Positions 34,210-43,738 of a DNA stretch of 64,000 bases are shown piece after piece. Under the pieces are notes generated by a model. It was given only the letters and a program-made list of their open reading frames with translations. It was not told the DNA's origin and did not search any database. The translations under genes were made by a program, and so were the position numbers. Origin of the DNA: an uncultured Bulleidia sp. (GTDB lineage Bacteria > Bacillota_I > Bacilli_A > Erysipelotrichales > Erysipelotrichaceae); NCBI GenBank assembly GCA_947087645.1, contig CAMUDN010000005.1:1-64000 (forward strand), given 5' to 3'. Within the stretch, counting starts at the first letter, position 1. Each line of letters opens with the position of its first letter.

Positions 34210-35640
34210 TTAGACTGATAAATCAGTCTCTTTCATTTCCATATCTTTAAATTCATTTAAAATAGGCTGAATTTGTTCATCTATAAATTCTACTACTTGA
34301 TGAGCACAACGACCAGTATATAGTTTAGCATCTAAATGAGCATTTAGTTCATCTAATGTAAAATTGAAAGCGTTATCTTTTGCAATTAATTCTAAAAGAT
34401 TATTATCTTTTCCTTCTTCTTTAACTTTTTTAGCTGCTTGCATTGATAAAAGACGGATTTTTTCATGTAATTCTTGGCGATCAGCACCATTTTTAACAGC
34501 AGCCATCAAAATATTTTCCGTTGCCATAAAAGGTAATTCTTCTTTTAAATGCTTAGCAATAACTTTTGGATAAACAACTAATCCATCAACAATATTAAGA
34601 TATAAATCTAAAATACCATCAACTGCTAAAAAAGCTTCTGGAATAGCTATTCGCTTATTAGCTGAATCATCAAGTGTTCTTTCAAACCATTGTGTTGCAC
34701 TAGTCAACATAGGATTCATTGCATCTGTTAAGACATAATTAGCTAAAGCAGCTAAACGTTCACTACGCATTGGATTTCTTTTATAAGCCATAGCACTAGA
34801 ACCAATTTGTTTTTTGGCAAAGGGTTCTTCAATTTCTTTTAGATGCTGTAATAATCTTAAATCATTTGAAAATTTATGACCTGATTGTGCAATACCAGCT
34901 AAAACATTTAAGACTCGACTATCATGTTTACGTGAATATGTTTGACCACTAATCATATATGTAGAAGTAAAGCCCATTTCATGAGCAATTAATTGATCTA
35001 ATTTTTTAACTTTTTCTTCATCACCATTAAATAATTCCATAAAAGAAGCTTGTGTGCCTGTTGTACCTTTACAACCAAGCATATGAATCTGAGAAATGAT
35101 ATATGTAATATCTTGATAATCAAAATATAAATCTTGTAACCACAGAGTAGCTCTTTTCCCAACTGTTGTTGGCTGTGCTGCTTGAAAATGAGTAAAAGCT
35201 AAAGTTGGCATATCTTTTTTAGCTAAAGCAAAAGATGCTAATTTAGCCATTACCATAACTATCTTTTTACGTACTAAATATAAAGCTTCTCGCATTAAAA
35301 TAAGATCAGTATTATCGCCAACATAACAACTTGTTGCCCCTAAATGAATAATACCTTTAGCTTTAGGACATTGTAACCCATAAGCATAAACATGAGCCAT
35401 AACATCATGACGGACTTCTTTTTCACGTTCTTTAGCCTCTGTAAAATTAATTTGATCTTTATATTTTATTAGTTCTTGAATCTGCTCATCACTAATTGCT
35501 AAACCAAGTTCTTTTTCTGCTTTAGCTAATGCTATCCATAATAAACGCCATGTTTTAAACTTCTTTTCTGGCGAAAAAATATATTGCATTTCTTTACTAC
35601 CATATCGTTCAGAAAATGGACTTATATAATGATTGTACAT
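34210..35640 (-). CDS. purB: Adenylosuccinate lyase
   Basis: Enzyme of about 476 residues that splits adenylosuccinate to AMP and fumarate (and SAICAR in purine synthesis). The fumarase/lyase signature reads GSSAMAYKRNPMRSE, and the catalytic His regions are HDVMAHVYA and AFTHFQAAQPTTVGKRA. I choose the ATG at 35640 (MYNHYISPF) with AAAGGAGG before it; the frame extends to 35664, overlapping the HAD gene. It is followed by purA. Confidence 0.94.
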   Translation of the reverse strand: MYNHYISPFSERYGSKEMQYIFSPEKKFKTWRLLWIALAKAEKELGLAISDEQIQELIKYKDQINFTEAKEREKEVRHDVMAHVYAYGLQCPKAKGIIHLGATSCYVGDNTDLILMREALYLVRKKIVMVMAKLASFALAKKDMPTLAFTHFQAAQPTTVGKRATLWLQDLYFDYQDITYIISQIHMLGCKGTTGTQASFMELFNGDEEKVKKLDQLIAHEMGFTSTYMISGQTYSRKHDSRVLNVLAGIAQSGHKFSNDLRLLQHLKEIEEPFAKKQIGSSAMAYKRNPMRSERLAALANYVLTDAMNPMLTSATQWFERTLDDSANKRIAIPEAFLAVDGILDLYLNIVDGLVVYPKVIAKHLKEELPFMATENILMAAVKNGADRQELHEKIRLLSMQAAKKVKEEGKDNNLLELIAKDNAFNFTLDELNAHLDAKLYTGRCAHQVVEFIDEQIQPILNEFKDMEMKETDLSV

Positions 35641-35651
35641 AGAATCCTCCT

Positions 35652-36206
35652 TTATTTTGGCCATGTCAATAATTTATTTTTTTTAACAAGATAAGCTTTT
35701 TTAGCAATTCTTGCTAATGGACTATCACTTAATGAATCAGAATAAAAAACACTTATTTTACCATTTGGATATTGCGCATAAAAACGTTTTACTTTTTCTT
35801 GACCATGACAATTTAAACCATAATACTTACCACTATAACAATCAACCGGACTTGCTAATACATTCTTAATTCCTAATTGTTTAGCAAATTCTTTAATTAA
35901 AAATTCCGGTGAAGCAGAAATAATCAAATCATCTTCTTCTTGCTGATAAAAATGTTTAATATATTTTAAATGACTTTGACAAAAAAGAGATGTTGCTTGA
36001 GGCATATTATCAACATAATGAAAAATATAAAATATTTTTTCTTTAAAATATTGTTTCTTAACTAAATGTAAAAGATATGCCAAAGAATACATTAACATTA
36101 CTGGTAAATAACGACATGTACGATGGTAATGAAATAATAAATAACAGATAAAATCAAAGCTTGAATCACCATCATAGATAGTCTTATCCCAATCATATAC
36201 TCTCAT
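35652..36206 (-). CDS. HAD-family phosphatase, subfamily IB-like
   Basis: Protein of 184 residues with HAD motif I DWDKT (Asp5, Asp7), motif II in LIISASPEFL, a Lys in GQEKVKRF and motif III in YSDSLSDSP. The SerB/HAD-IB layout suggests dephosphorylation of a small phosphate ester; the substrate is unknown. The ATG at 36206 shares bases with the stop of the preceding membrane-protein gene (ATGA), with GAGG upstream. Earlier in-frame codons overlap that gene and are not needed. It is 11 bases before purB. Confidence 0.82.
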   Translation of the reverse strand: MRVYDWDKTIYDGDSSFDFICYLLFHYHRTCRYLPVMLMYSLAYLLHLVKKQYFKEKIFYIFHYVDNMPQATSLFCQSHLKYIKHFYQQEEDDLIISASPEFLIKEFAKQLGIKNVLASPVDCYSGKYYGLNCHGQEKVKRFYAQYPNGKISVFYSDSLSDSPLARIAKKAYLVKKNKLLTWPK

Positions 36207-37711
36207 CTTTGCACCTCTGAACTTGTCGTCAACAATTTGGTATATAATCCACATGGTAAATGTAAATAAGATAAACCATGGCCTAATAAAACAGCAACTA
36301 CTAAAATTAATTCTAAAAGCCATTGCCCAATAATTGTCCATTGAAATAATTCATAAATAGCAATAAAAGATAATAAATCAGTAAAAGGATTAAAGATAAT
36401 CGCAAAACTATTACTTAACGCATTTAAACCGGCTATATTGGAAATCATTCCCATCATCAATGGATTAATAAATATAATTATGGTACACAATAAGATCCTA
36501 ATCCATTGATCTTCTTTTCTTTTATGTGATTGCCAAAGAAAAATAAAAACTCCTATCCAACGTAAAATACTGAGTAATATTTCCAGTATATTACTATGCA
36601 TGAAAAAATAATAATTAATTGGTTTTTGACTTAAATAACTTAAAAAAGATAAGCCGGAATGATGAAGATGATAAAAATATGTTATCAACATAAAAATAAA
36701 TGGTAAAAGGATAAAAAAGATAAGAACATAATAATCAAGCATAAACTCTTCAACACTGAGCAAATAAGTATAAATTATTTTTTGTTTCCTAATTTTTAAA
36801 ATAATGATATATAAAACAATAAACAAGATAAAAAATATTTTATTTTCTTGACCAATTCCCGCAACTAAATAAAAAATTAAAGGCCAAATATATTCCAAAA
36901 GATGATAAATAATTTTAATTTCTTTATTTTTAAATTGAAAAATAACAAAAGATAATAATATTTCACAAGTAATAATCCAAAAAGAATCACTAACAAATAA
37001 ACCAGCTAAAATAGCTAAAGGAAAAAAAAGATTATAAGTTTTAGTAACTGCGTAGTAACGATAAATTTGTAATAAAAAGAAAGCCACAAATAAGAGATAC
37101 CAATGCTTTGATGTACCCACTTGAATTAATTGATCATAACGAAAATGAGACCAAAAAATACCGGCTAAAAGAAGGCAAAAACAAAACCATGGATTACGAA
37201 TTTTAAAATGATCAACAACATTAAAGGTAAATGAACCAATAAACCAAAAAGAAAGAACAATTAAAATTACCGTAAATGAGAGATGAAAAGAAGATAAACT
37301 ATTTTGTAGTATATTTTGCCAAATAGGAAAACCTTGCAAAGCAGATAAATTATTTAAATTTAAATTAAATTCTGTGTAATGATATGTTAAATATAAGCCT
37401 AAAATAGTACTTAATATAATAATTATTGATTGCCAGCGAAATAATATCTTCATTACTTTACGCCATTGAAAAAAAAGACAAAGTAGTAATAAGATAAAAA
37501 TAATAAAAAAACTAAGATATGACCAATATGGTCCTAAATGTAAAACAGTCCCCGTTAAAAATAATAATTCTAAAGCAGCAAATAAAGTAACTATGCCAAG
37601 CGGATAAGCATATTCTTTAGCTTGCAATAAAACAAAAATATGTTGTACCAATGAACCTAATGCTTCTAATAAAACAATAACTAAAAGACTGATCAAAAAA
37701 CTTAAAAGCAC
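36203..37711 (-). CDS. Polytopic membrane protein, unknown
   Basis: A 502-residue protein that is almost entirely hydrophobic, with about a dozen predicted helices and few charged loops (FFQWRKVMKI, WQSHKRKEDQW). I find no catalytic motif. It resembles DUF6077-like or large glycosylation-related membrane proteins only in general character. Translation starts at GTG 37711, with AGGAGG close by; an overlapping ATG is out of frame. It is first in a unit with a HAD phosphatase (ATGA overlap), purB and purA. The tight coupling suggests the membrane protein and phosphatase work together, perhaps on a lipid- or sugar-phosphate. Confidence 0.7.
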   Translation of the reverse strand: MLLSFLISLLVIVLLEALGSLVQHIFVLLQAKEYAYPLGIVTLFAALELLFLTGTVLHLGPYWSYLSFFIIFILLLLCLFFQWRKVMKILFRWQSIIIILSTILGLYLTYHYTEFNLNLNNLSALQGFPIWQNILQNSLSSFHLSFTVILIVLSFWFIGSFTFNVVDHFKIRNPWFCFCLLLAGIFWSHFRYDQLIQVGTSKHWYLLFVAFFLLQIYRYYAVTKTYNLFFPLAILAGLFVSDSFWIITCEILLSFVIFQFKNKEIKIIYHLLEYIWPLIFYLVAGIGQENKIFFILFIVLYIIILKIRKQKIIYTYLLSVEEFMLDYYVLIFFILLPFIFMLITYFYHLHHSGLSFLSYLSQKPINYYFFMHSNILEILLSILRWIGVFIFLWQSHKRKEDQWIRILLCTIIIFINPLMMGMISNIAGLNALSNSFAIIFNPFTDLLSFIAIYELFQWTIIGQWLLELILVVAVLLGHGLSYLHLPCGLYTKLLTTSSEVQR

Positions 37712-37773
37712 ATTAGCCTCCTTTTTACCTACTTATTTTAATGTAGTTTTTTTATTCTGTCCAAAAACATATA

Positions 37774-37803
37774 AAAAAGTTAATGATTTTTCATTAACTT
37801 TTT
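37774..37803 (-). terminator. Terminator of the sugar-acid PTS operon
   Basis: AAAAAGTTAATGA and TCATTAACTTTTT form a perfect 13-base stem around TTTT, 68 bases after the SIS-isomerase stop codon, with a U-run on the minus strand. Confidence 0.88.
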
Positions 37804-37870
37804 AAAAATCTAATATAAATATATTTTTTAATGTATTAAAATAAAAAATGATATTTTTATATAATGATAT

Positions 37871-38461
37871 TCATGCTAAATCTTTACCAATACTACCACC
37901 TGGATGCCATTTTAAATATGTTTTTTTATCTAAATTATTAGTTTTTTGTAAAATTAAGCTTAATACTTGTAATAAAATAATCTCACTAATAATCGATAAT
38001 CTTGGTGGCTTATTTAAATAATCACCTTCATTATGTACGCCAGCATATAAATGATAATTAGCTAAATTAGATAATGTTGAATTAGGATTAGAAGTAATCG
38101 CAATAATAGTTACATCTAGTGCTTTTAATGTTTTAATACTATGCAATAATTCAGCTGTTTCGCCACTATTTGAAATAGCTATGACTACATCATGTGGACA
38201 TGTCTGACCAGCACTACCATGTACTGTTTCTGTACCATCTAAAAAATATGCTGGTGTTCCTGTTGAAGAGTAAAGAGAAGCCATATATTTAGCCACATAA
38301 CTTGGTTTACCAATACCTGTAAAATGTAAACGATGATTATTTTTAGATGCTTTTAAAATAATATTAGCCACTTCTTCTAATTGCTTTTTATCTACCTGAT
38401 TCAGAAAAGTATTTATCTCTTCCTTAAATGTTGCAATATAATTATCAACAATATTAGTCAT
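37871..38461 (-). CDS. SIS-domain phosphosugar isomerase
   Basis: Cytoplasmic protein of 196 residues consisting of one SIS domain: HFTGIGKPSYVAKYMASLYS, the phosphate-binding VIAISNSGETAELL and the KdsD/GutQ-like end LKWHPGGSIGKDLA. The CBS pair of full-length KdsD is absent. It should interconvert a ketose and aldose phosphate or a similar amino-sugar phosphate. It is last in the PTS operon and overlaps the KDPG-type aldolase by 8 bases, so it acts in the same catabolic route. Confidence 0.85.
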   Translation of the reverse strand: MTNIVDNYIATFKEEINTFLNQVDKKQLEEVANIILKASKNNHRLHFTGIGKPSYVAKYMASLYSSTGTPAYFLDGTETVHGSAGQTCPHDVVIAISNSGETAELLHSIKTLKALDVTIIAITSNPNSTLSNLANYHLYAGVHNEGDYLNKPPRLSIISEIILLQVLSLILQKTNNLDKKTYLKWHPGGSIGKDLA

Positions 38462-39098
38462 TATTATATTCCTCTCTAAAAGACTTAATTATTTTTCTTA
38501 TTTGCTTTGCCTTTTCTTTAATTTCTGTAATACTACCTTTTGTTAAAAGTGAGCCAAATCCGCATAAGTCTATCCCATTTTCAAGCCATAATTCAAAATT
38601 TTCTAAATTAATACCACCCGTAGCTAAAATTGGTATATTTGGTAATGGTGTTTTAAAAACCTTAACTAATTTAGGACCATAAAAGTCAGCAATTGGAAAA
38701 GCCTTAATAAATGATGCCCCATATTTTAATGCTTCAATTGCTTCACTTATACTTGTACAAGCTGGAATATATGGAAGCTGATATAAATTACATTGATATG
38801 CAACTGCTTTATTAAAATTAGGTGCAATGATAAAATCTGCATTATTTAAAATAGCATGCCGAGCTGTGATTTCATCTAAAACAGTACCTGCACCACATAT
38901 CAATTTAGAACCGTATTTATCTTTTAAAGACTTAATTATTTCACCAGCATTATTGAATGTATAACTAATTTCCATGAATGGAAGATCAGATTCAATACAT
39001 GCTTCAGCAATATCAAAAATTCTGTTTGCATTTTTTTCCCGAATAATTGCTAATGCACCTATTTCATACATTTTCAAAATTAATTTTTCTTTTTTCAT
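38454..39098 (-). CDS. KDPG-type aldolase
   Basis: Class I aldolase of 214 residues in the KDPG/KHG family that splits 2-keto-3-deoxy-phospho sugar acids to pyruvate and glyceraldehyde-3-phosphate. The catalytic Glu43 is in PFMEISYTF and the Schiff-base Lys132 in GASFIKAFPI; CGAGTVLD and LATGGINLEN complete the family pattern. Two adjacent ATGs overlap the upstream stop; I take the second (39098), which has better spacing from GGAGG. It is followed by the SIS isomerase. Confidence 0.88.
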   Translation of the reverse strand: MKKEKLILKMYEIGALAIIREKNANRIFDIAEACIESDLPFMEISYTFNNAGEIIKSLKDKYGSKLICGAGTVLDEITARHAILNNADFIIAPNFNKAVAYQCNLYQLPYIPACTSISEAIEALKYGASFIKAFPIADFYGPKLVKVFKTPLPNIPILATGGINLENFELWLENGIDLCGFGSLLTKGSITEIKEKAKQIRKIIKSFREEYNND

Positions 39099-39988
39099 CA
39101 TTCCTCCAAACGTTTGTAGTAATCAATCATTTTTAATAAATCTTGGTCATATTTATCATTATCAAAAAGGGGTTTACGAGCTGGTCCAACTTCACTTATA
39201 TTAGCTAATTCAATACTTCTTTTTAAAATAGATGGAACTGTCCCTTTTTTCATTTCTGTTCTTAAAATATCAATTGATAATTGTAAAGTTTTAGCTTTTT
39301 CTAACTGTCCTTTATTTAAAGCCTGATCAAGATTCACTAAAATATCAGTTATTAAATTACTTGTGCCAGCAATAGCACCAATAGCTCCATTTTGATAAGC
39401 AAAACTAATCTTTGAATCACTACCAACCCAAACAAATTTCTTATTCTTTTTAGCAATCGTAATAAAATCAAGTAAACTTTGCTCATTACCAGAACTATCT
39501 TTAATACCTATAATATTTTCTATTTTTAGGCATTGATCAAACACATAATTTGTGATTGCATAGCCTGTATTTTTGGGAATATTATATAAAATAATTGGTA
39601 TTTTAACGTTGCTAGCTATGATCTTAAAATAGTTAATAATTTCATCATCACTAGGCTTAATAAAATATGGTGGTAAGATCGATAAAGCTGAAACACCAAT
39701 TTTTTCAAATTCTTGCGAAAGTTTTATTGCTTTTGCTAAAACACACGAACCTGAGCCAGCAAAAACAGGTACTCTCTTATCTACTACTTGCACAACATAT
39801 TTAACAAATTCTATTTTTTCTTCATCACTGATACTTTGAAATTCACCATTACTACCTAAAGCAAAAATTCCTTTAACACCATGTGCTATCAAATGATTAA
39901 TTAATTTTTTTGTAGCTGGATAATTTATACTTTGTATTGCATCACGATTAAATGGCGTAACTATTGGTGTAATAATACCTTTAAACAT
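39098..39988 (-). CDS. DapA/NanA-family aldolase
   Basis: Class I aldolase of 296 residues in the dihydrodipicolinate synthase / N-acetylneuraminate lyase / KDG aldolase superfamily. It has LGSNGEF near residue 45, the catalytic Tyr135 in YNIPKNTGYAI and the Schiff-base Lys163 in GIKDSSGN. The placement among sugar PTS genes argues against lysine synthesis. It may act on a 2-keto-3-deoxy acid. Having both this and a KDPG-type aldolase in one operon is unusual. It overlaps the regulator gene by one base and the next aldolase by one. Confidence 0.85.
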   Translation of the reverse strand: MFKGIITPIVTPFNRDAIQSINYPATKKLINHLIAHGVKGIFALGSNGEFQSISDEEKIEFVKYVVQVVDKRVPVFAGSGSCVLAKAIKLSQEFEKIGVSALSILPPYFIKPSDDEIINYFKIIASNVKIPIILYNIPKNTGYAITNYVFDQCLKIENIIGIKDSSGNEQSLLDFITIAKKNKKFVWVGSDSKISFAYQNGAIGAIAGTSNLITDILVNLDQALNKGQLEKAKTLQLSIDILRTEMKKGTVPSILKRSIELANISEVGPARKPLFDNDKYDQDLLKMIDYYKRLEE

Positions 39989-42090
39989 TATTCCTCCTTT
40001 TTATTTAAGCTATTTTCAATAAATTTAACTAAATTTGTAGCTTTTTTTTCTTTACTTAGTAAATGCATAAATGCATTTGTATTAATAAGTCTTAACAACT
40101 GATTCATAGCTTGTATATGAATCAAATTATTTTTAATTGCCAAAAAGAAAATATATTTAATCAATCGTTTATCTTTATTTGAAAATTTAATTGGTTTTGC
40201 TAAGGTCAAAATACCAATTGCATTTCTTAACACTTCATTTGATGCTTTATTGTGTGGTAAAGCTATTTCATCAGTAATTATAAAATATGAAGGATTCTTC
40301 ATTTGAATATCTAAAACATCTTTGAGATATTTTTTACTAATAAAATTATTTTTAACCATTAAACTGCCAATTTTATTAATTGAACTTAAAGCATCTAAAG
40401 AATGATCCTGCAAAATCATAATTTCTGTATTAACTAATTCTAAAAAAGATAATGTTTTCTTTGATAATTGTTCTTCTTTATGAGCAACATGATGAATTTT
40501 ACTAATTATTTCTGTGGCTATTTCTAAAGCATTTTTTTGTTTAATCCCATTTTTAATTAAAATATTTACAATACCATCCATATCAGCTGAAACATATGTT
40601 GATAATCCTAATATTTTAACAACTTCCTTAATTGTATTATGGCGTTCAAAGACATCCATTACTGGCGATATTTTAATAATTGGAATGTTCAAACCATTTA
40701 ATTGTTTAAACCACTTTGTAGTAAAAATGATATCTGATTCATATAGGCTAAGATCTAATTCCGAAAATTTAATAGGATGATAAAAATAAATTTGTGGAAA
40801 CATACTTTTCAATTCATTATATATAAGTACAGATGAGCCAGTACCATTTAGACAAATAATTAAAGCCTTTTTAACTTTTGATAAATCTTTTTGAAGATTA
40901 ATATATACAGCCGAAAAATGAACTGTTAAATAGGCTAATTCATCATCTGAAATATCCGCATTAAACAATTTATTAAAATGCTTCATTGTTTCTTTTACCA
41001 AATAATATAAAGAGCCATATTCGTTAATAACCCTCTCTCTTAAAGGATTAATAATCGGCAATTGATAAAGTAAACGATAATAAGCAGGTCGAAAATGAGA
41101 ATAAATATGGCGAAAAACTGATTCTCGATCACTAAATTTAATGCCACTTAAAATTTCAAAACGATTTAATATTTTCTGCACCAAATGAGCAATTAATGAA
41201 CGATCTTTTGTTTCCTCATCATAATTACCAAAGGAAATACCTAAGATCCAAGAAGCAATATATGCAATATCATTAGATTGTACCTGATCTGATAAATCTA
41301 ATTTTTGAATCAAAGCTTGCGTAAATTTATATTCTTTAAAATCGCTTATTAAATCTAAAGATGTTTTTAATTGATGATCACACAAATGATCTTTTTTACA
41401 TGTCACACGAACAGATAAAAAAGCAAAAAGGTAAATAAATTCACATAGTCTATTTTCAACAAAATTGATATTATACTTTAAAGCTAATTTTTGAATAATT
41501 AAATCACATTTAGCATATGATAAAATTTCAAAATCACGCATAGCAATTTTAAGAATAATATCATTAAAAAAATCAGTGGTTGCTAAAATAATAGTTTTAA
41601 CCATAACTTTTCTAATATCAATCTCATCACCACTTAAGTAATATCCACCTTTGCGAGTATAACTTATTTGAACATGCTCTTTTTTTAATTGCTCATTATA
41701 TTCGGCTATATCATTAATTGCTGTTGCATGACTAATTTTTAAACGTGACATGAAATGTTGTAAAGAAAGATATTCACAATCTAAAAACAACCACAAAAAA
41801 ATATATATTTTACGCTCTTTTTTATCTAAAAAATAACAATTAATTTCACTATCAAAAAAATAATTAATTAAAAAATCTCTTGTTTTATTAGTAATAACCA
41901 ATTTTTTTGTTTCCGTAATAGAAATCAAATCAACATTATTAATTTTCAATAAATAATTTATTTTATCTAAACGATAAATTAATTGTCTTCTTGTTGTTTT
42001 TGTTATTCTTTCAAGATCAGATAAAACTACTGATGATCTTGTCAAAATTTCTTTCAATAAACTTAATACATCTCTCTCCACAATAAACAC
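39988..42090 (-). CDS. PRD-containing transcription activator with PTS domains
   Basis: A 700-residue MtlR/LicR-type regulator. Helix-turn-helix domains fill roughly 1-170 (TTRRQLIYRLDKINYLL). Two PRDs follow (about 175-395), with conserved His in IYSHFRPAYYRLL and YLTVHFSAVY. Next is a IIB-like domain with Cys in LIICLNGTGSSVL (about 405-490) and a IIA-like domain with His in EIALPHNKA (about 555-695). Phosphorylation of these domains by the cognate PTS should switch it. It sits within the operon, so it probably activates it when substrate is imported. Confidence 0.9.
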   Translation of the reverse strand: MFIVERDVLSLLKEILTRSSVVLSDLERITKTTRRQLIYRLDKINYLLKINNVDLISITETKKLVITNKTRDFLINYFFDSEINCYFLDKKERKIYIFLWLFLDCEYLSLQHFMSRLKISHATAINDIAEYNEQLKKEHVQISYTRKGGYYLSGDEIDIRKVMVKTIILATTDFFNDIILKIAMRDFEILSYAKCDLIIQKLALKYNINFVENRLCEFIYLFAFLSVRVTCKKDHLCDHQLKTSLDLISDFKEYKFTQALIQKLDLSDQVQSNDIAYIASWILGISFGNYDEETKDRSLIAHLVQKILNRFEILSGIKFSDRESVFRHIYSHFRPAYYRLLYQLPIINPLRERVINEYGSLYYLVKETMKHFNKLFNADISDDELAYLTVHFSAVYINLQKDLSKVKKALIICLNGTGSSVLIYNELKSMFPQIYFYHPIKFSELDLSLYESDIIFTTKWFKQLNGLNIPIIKISPVMDVFERHNTIKEVVKILGLSTYVSADMDGIVNILIKNGIKQKNALEIATEIISKIHHVAHKEEQLSKKTLSFLELVNTEIMILQDHSLDALSSINKIGSLMVKNNFISKKYLKDVLDIQMKNPSYFIITDEIALPHNKASNEVLRNAIGILTLAKPIKFSNKDKRLIKYIFFLAIKNNLIHIQAMNQLLRLINTNAFMHLLSKEKKATNLVKFIENSLNKKEE

Positions 42091-42139
42091 TCTCTTTTTT
42101 TAAAAAGCAAGGATAACGAAATGACCTTGCTTTAAACTT

Positions 42140-43435
42140 TTAAAATATACCCTTAATAAATGAAATGATTTTATAGAAAATAGCACCCATCACATTATAG
42201 TCAATATTCGGAAATGATGCTTCTGCAATGCCAAGAGAAGCAAAAGCCGGATATAAAATCAAAGGTAAACAAACTAACAAAATACCAATAATAAATGAGC
42301 CAACCAAAGCTCCTTTAAAGCCACCATATGCATTACCAAATACACCAGATGTACCTCCTGAGAAGAAACAAATACCAGCAGCAGGAATTAAAATAACTGG
42401 ACTCTTAAAGAAGATCATTAAACCCATACCTACAAAACCACCTAATAACGAACCAACAAAACCAATTAATACAGCATTAGGAGCAAATGGAAAAACAGCA
42501 GGACAATCAACAGCCGGTTTAGAATCAGGAATATATTTTTCTGAAATAGCTACAAAGGCAGCTGTTATTTCAGCAATAAATTGTCTTACTCCATAAATAA
42601 GAACACTCATCCCAGCAGCAAATTGTAAACCTTGTAAGAAAGGCCAAATAAACCAAATATCTTTACCACTCAGTTTTAAAACAGCATCTAATTTATGATT
42701 ACAAGCACAAGCAATAACAGCAATATAGAATAAAATCACCATAAAGACAGCGACGGAAAAAACAAAATCTCTAAATAGTCCAAGGAAACCAGGTAATTTC
42801 ATATTTTCGACATCTTTTGTCTTATCATTTTTTCTTGGTGTAAATAACTTACCAATATAACCAGATAATGTATAACCAATTAGATTAAAATGTCCCATTG
42901 CTATATCATCACTACCAGTAATCTTTTTCATAAATGGTTGAGCAATAGTCGGTAAAGCAGCCCCACAAAAACCTAAAATTAATCCTCCACCAACAATTAC
43001 TAACCAGCTAGGTAAACCATTCGAAATAAAGACTAAAGCAAGTACACAAGCAAAATATAAGAAATGTTGTCCCGTTAAGAAAATAGCTTTAAATTTAGTG
43101 AACTTAGCAATAATTAAATTAAAAATAAATCCCAGTACAAAAACTAATGCTACTTCCGTACCAAATTTGTCTAAAGCTAAGCTTGTGGCTACTTCAACTT
43201 GCGTTGTTACTCCTTCAATACCAAATCCTTTGTTGAATAAACTCGAAAAATTATTAACAACTTTTCCCATGGCTGATGAACCAATATTAAAGATCATAAA
43301 ACCAACAACTGTTTTTACTGTTCCACTAATCACTTCATCTGCTTTTTTCTTTTGTAATAAAAGACCAATTAAAGAAATCAATCCAACTATTAAGGCCGTA
43401 TTTCTAACCTGTCCTAATAAAGCTTCAATAAACAT
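42140..43435 (-). CDS. PTS IIC component, ascorbate (UlaA) family
   Basis: Membrane PTS permease of 431 residues with about ten helices. UlaA-like features are GTVKTVVGFMIFNIGSSAMG near residue 40, AIFLTGQHFLYFA and the conserved CPAVFPFAPNAVLIGFVGS region. It should import a sugar acid or related substrate, with phosphorylation by the IIA and IIB encoded before it. The downstream aldolases do not fit the usual L-ascorbate pathway (UlaG/D/E/F), so the substrate is likely different. Confidence 0.88.
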   Translation of the reverse strand: MFIEALLGQVRNTALIVGLISLIGLLLQKKKADEVISGTVKTVVGFMIFNIGSSAMGKVVNNFSSLFNKGFGIEGVTTQVEVATSLALDKFGTEVALVFVLGFIFNLIIAKFTKFKAIFLTGQHFLYFACVLALVFISNGLPSWLVIVGGGLILGFCGAALPTIAQPFMKKITGSDDIAMGHFNLIGYTLSGYIGKLFTPRKNDKTKDVENMKLPGFLGLFRDFVFSVAVFMVILFYIAVIACACNHKLDAVLKLSGKDIWFIWPFLQGLQFAAGMSVLIYGVRQFIAEITAAFVAISEKYIPDSKPAVDCPAVFPFAPNAVLIGFVGSLLGGFVGMGLMIFFKSPVILIPAAGICFFSGGTSGVFGNAYGGFKGALVGSFIIGILLVCLPLILYPAFASLGIAEASFPNIDYNVMGAIFYKIISFIKGIF

Positions 43436-43450
43436 AATCTTCTCCTCCCT

Positions 43451-43738
43451 TTACTTTGAAGACATCAATGTTACAAATTCTTTTAACTTCGTATTAATTT
43501 CTTCTTTATTGACAATATTACGAATACCAATAACTTGAAATTTATATTTATCCCGAAGTTCATCAGCTAGATCTTCCATTGTTACAAGTAAATCACCATT
43601 AAAAAATGCCAAAGAATCTAAATTTCCATGTTCCAATTTAATTGGATAATTATTTTCTTTAATGACTTGTTCTAATTTAATTTTCAAAAGAACACTTGAA
43701 CCCATACCTGCCCTACAAGCAACTAATCCACTAAACAT
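43451..43738 (-). CDS. PTS IIB component, ascorbate/galactitol type
   Basis: Cytoplasmic phosphotransfer protein of 95 residues with the low-molecular-weight phosphatase-like P-loop VACRAGMGSSVLL (Cys8 phosphorylated). It overlaps the IIA gene by 16 bases and lies 15 bases before the IIC gene. It hands phosphate from IIA to the incoming sugar. Confidence 0.9.
   Translation of the reverse strand: MFSGLVACRAGMGSSVLLKIKLEQVIKENNYPIKLEHGNLDSLAFFNGDLLVTMEDLADELRDKYKFQVIGIRNIVNKEEINTKLKEFVTLMSSK

Noticed and set aside
42228..43538. Long plus-strand frames opposite the PTS IIC and IIB genes
   Set aside because: They are antisense to clearly homologous genes and have Lys/Pro-rich artefact composition.
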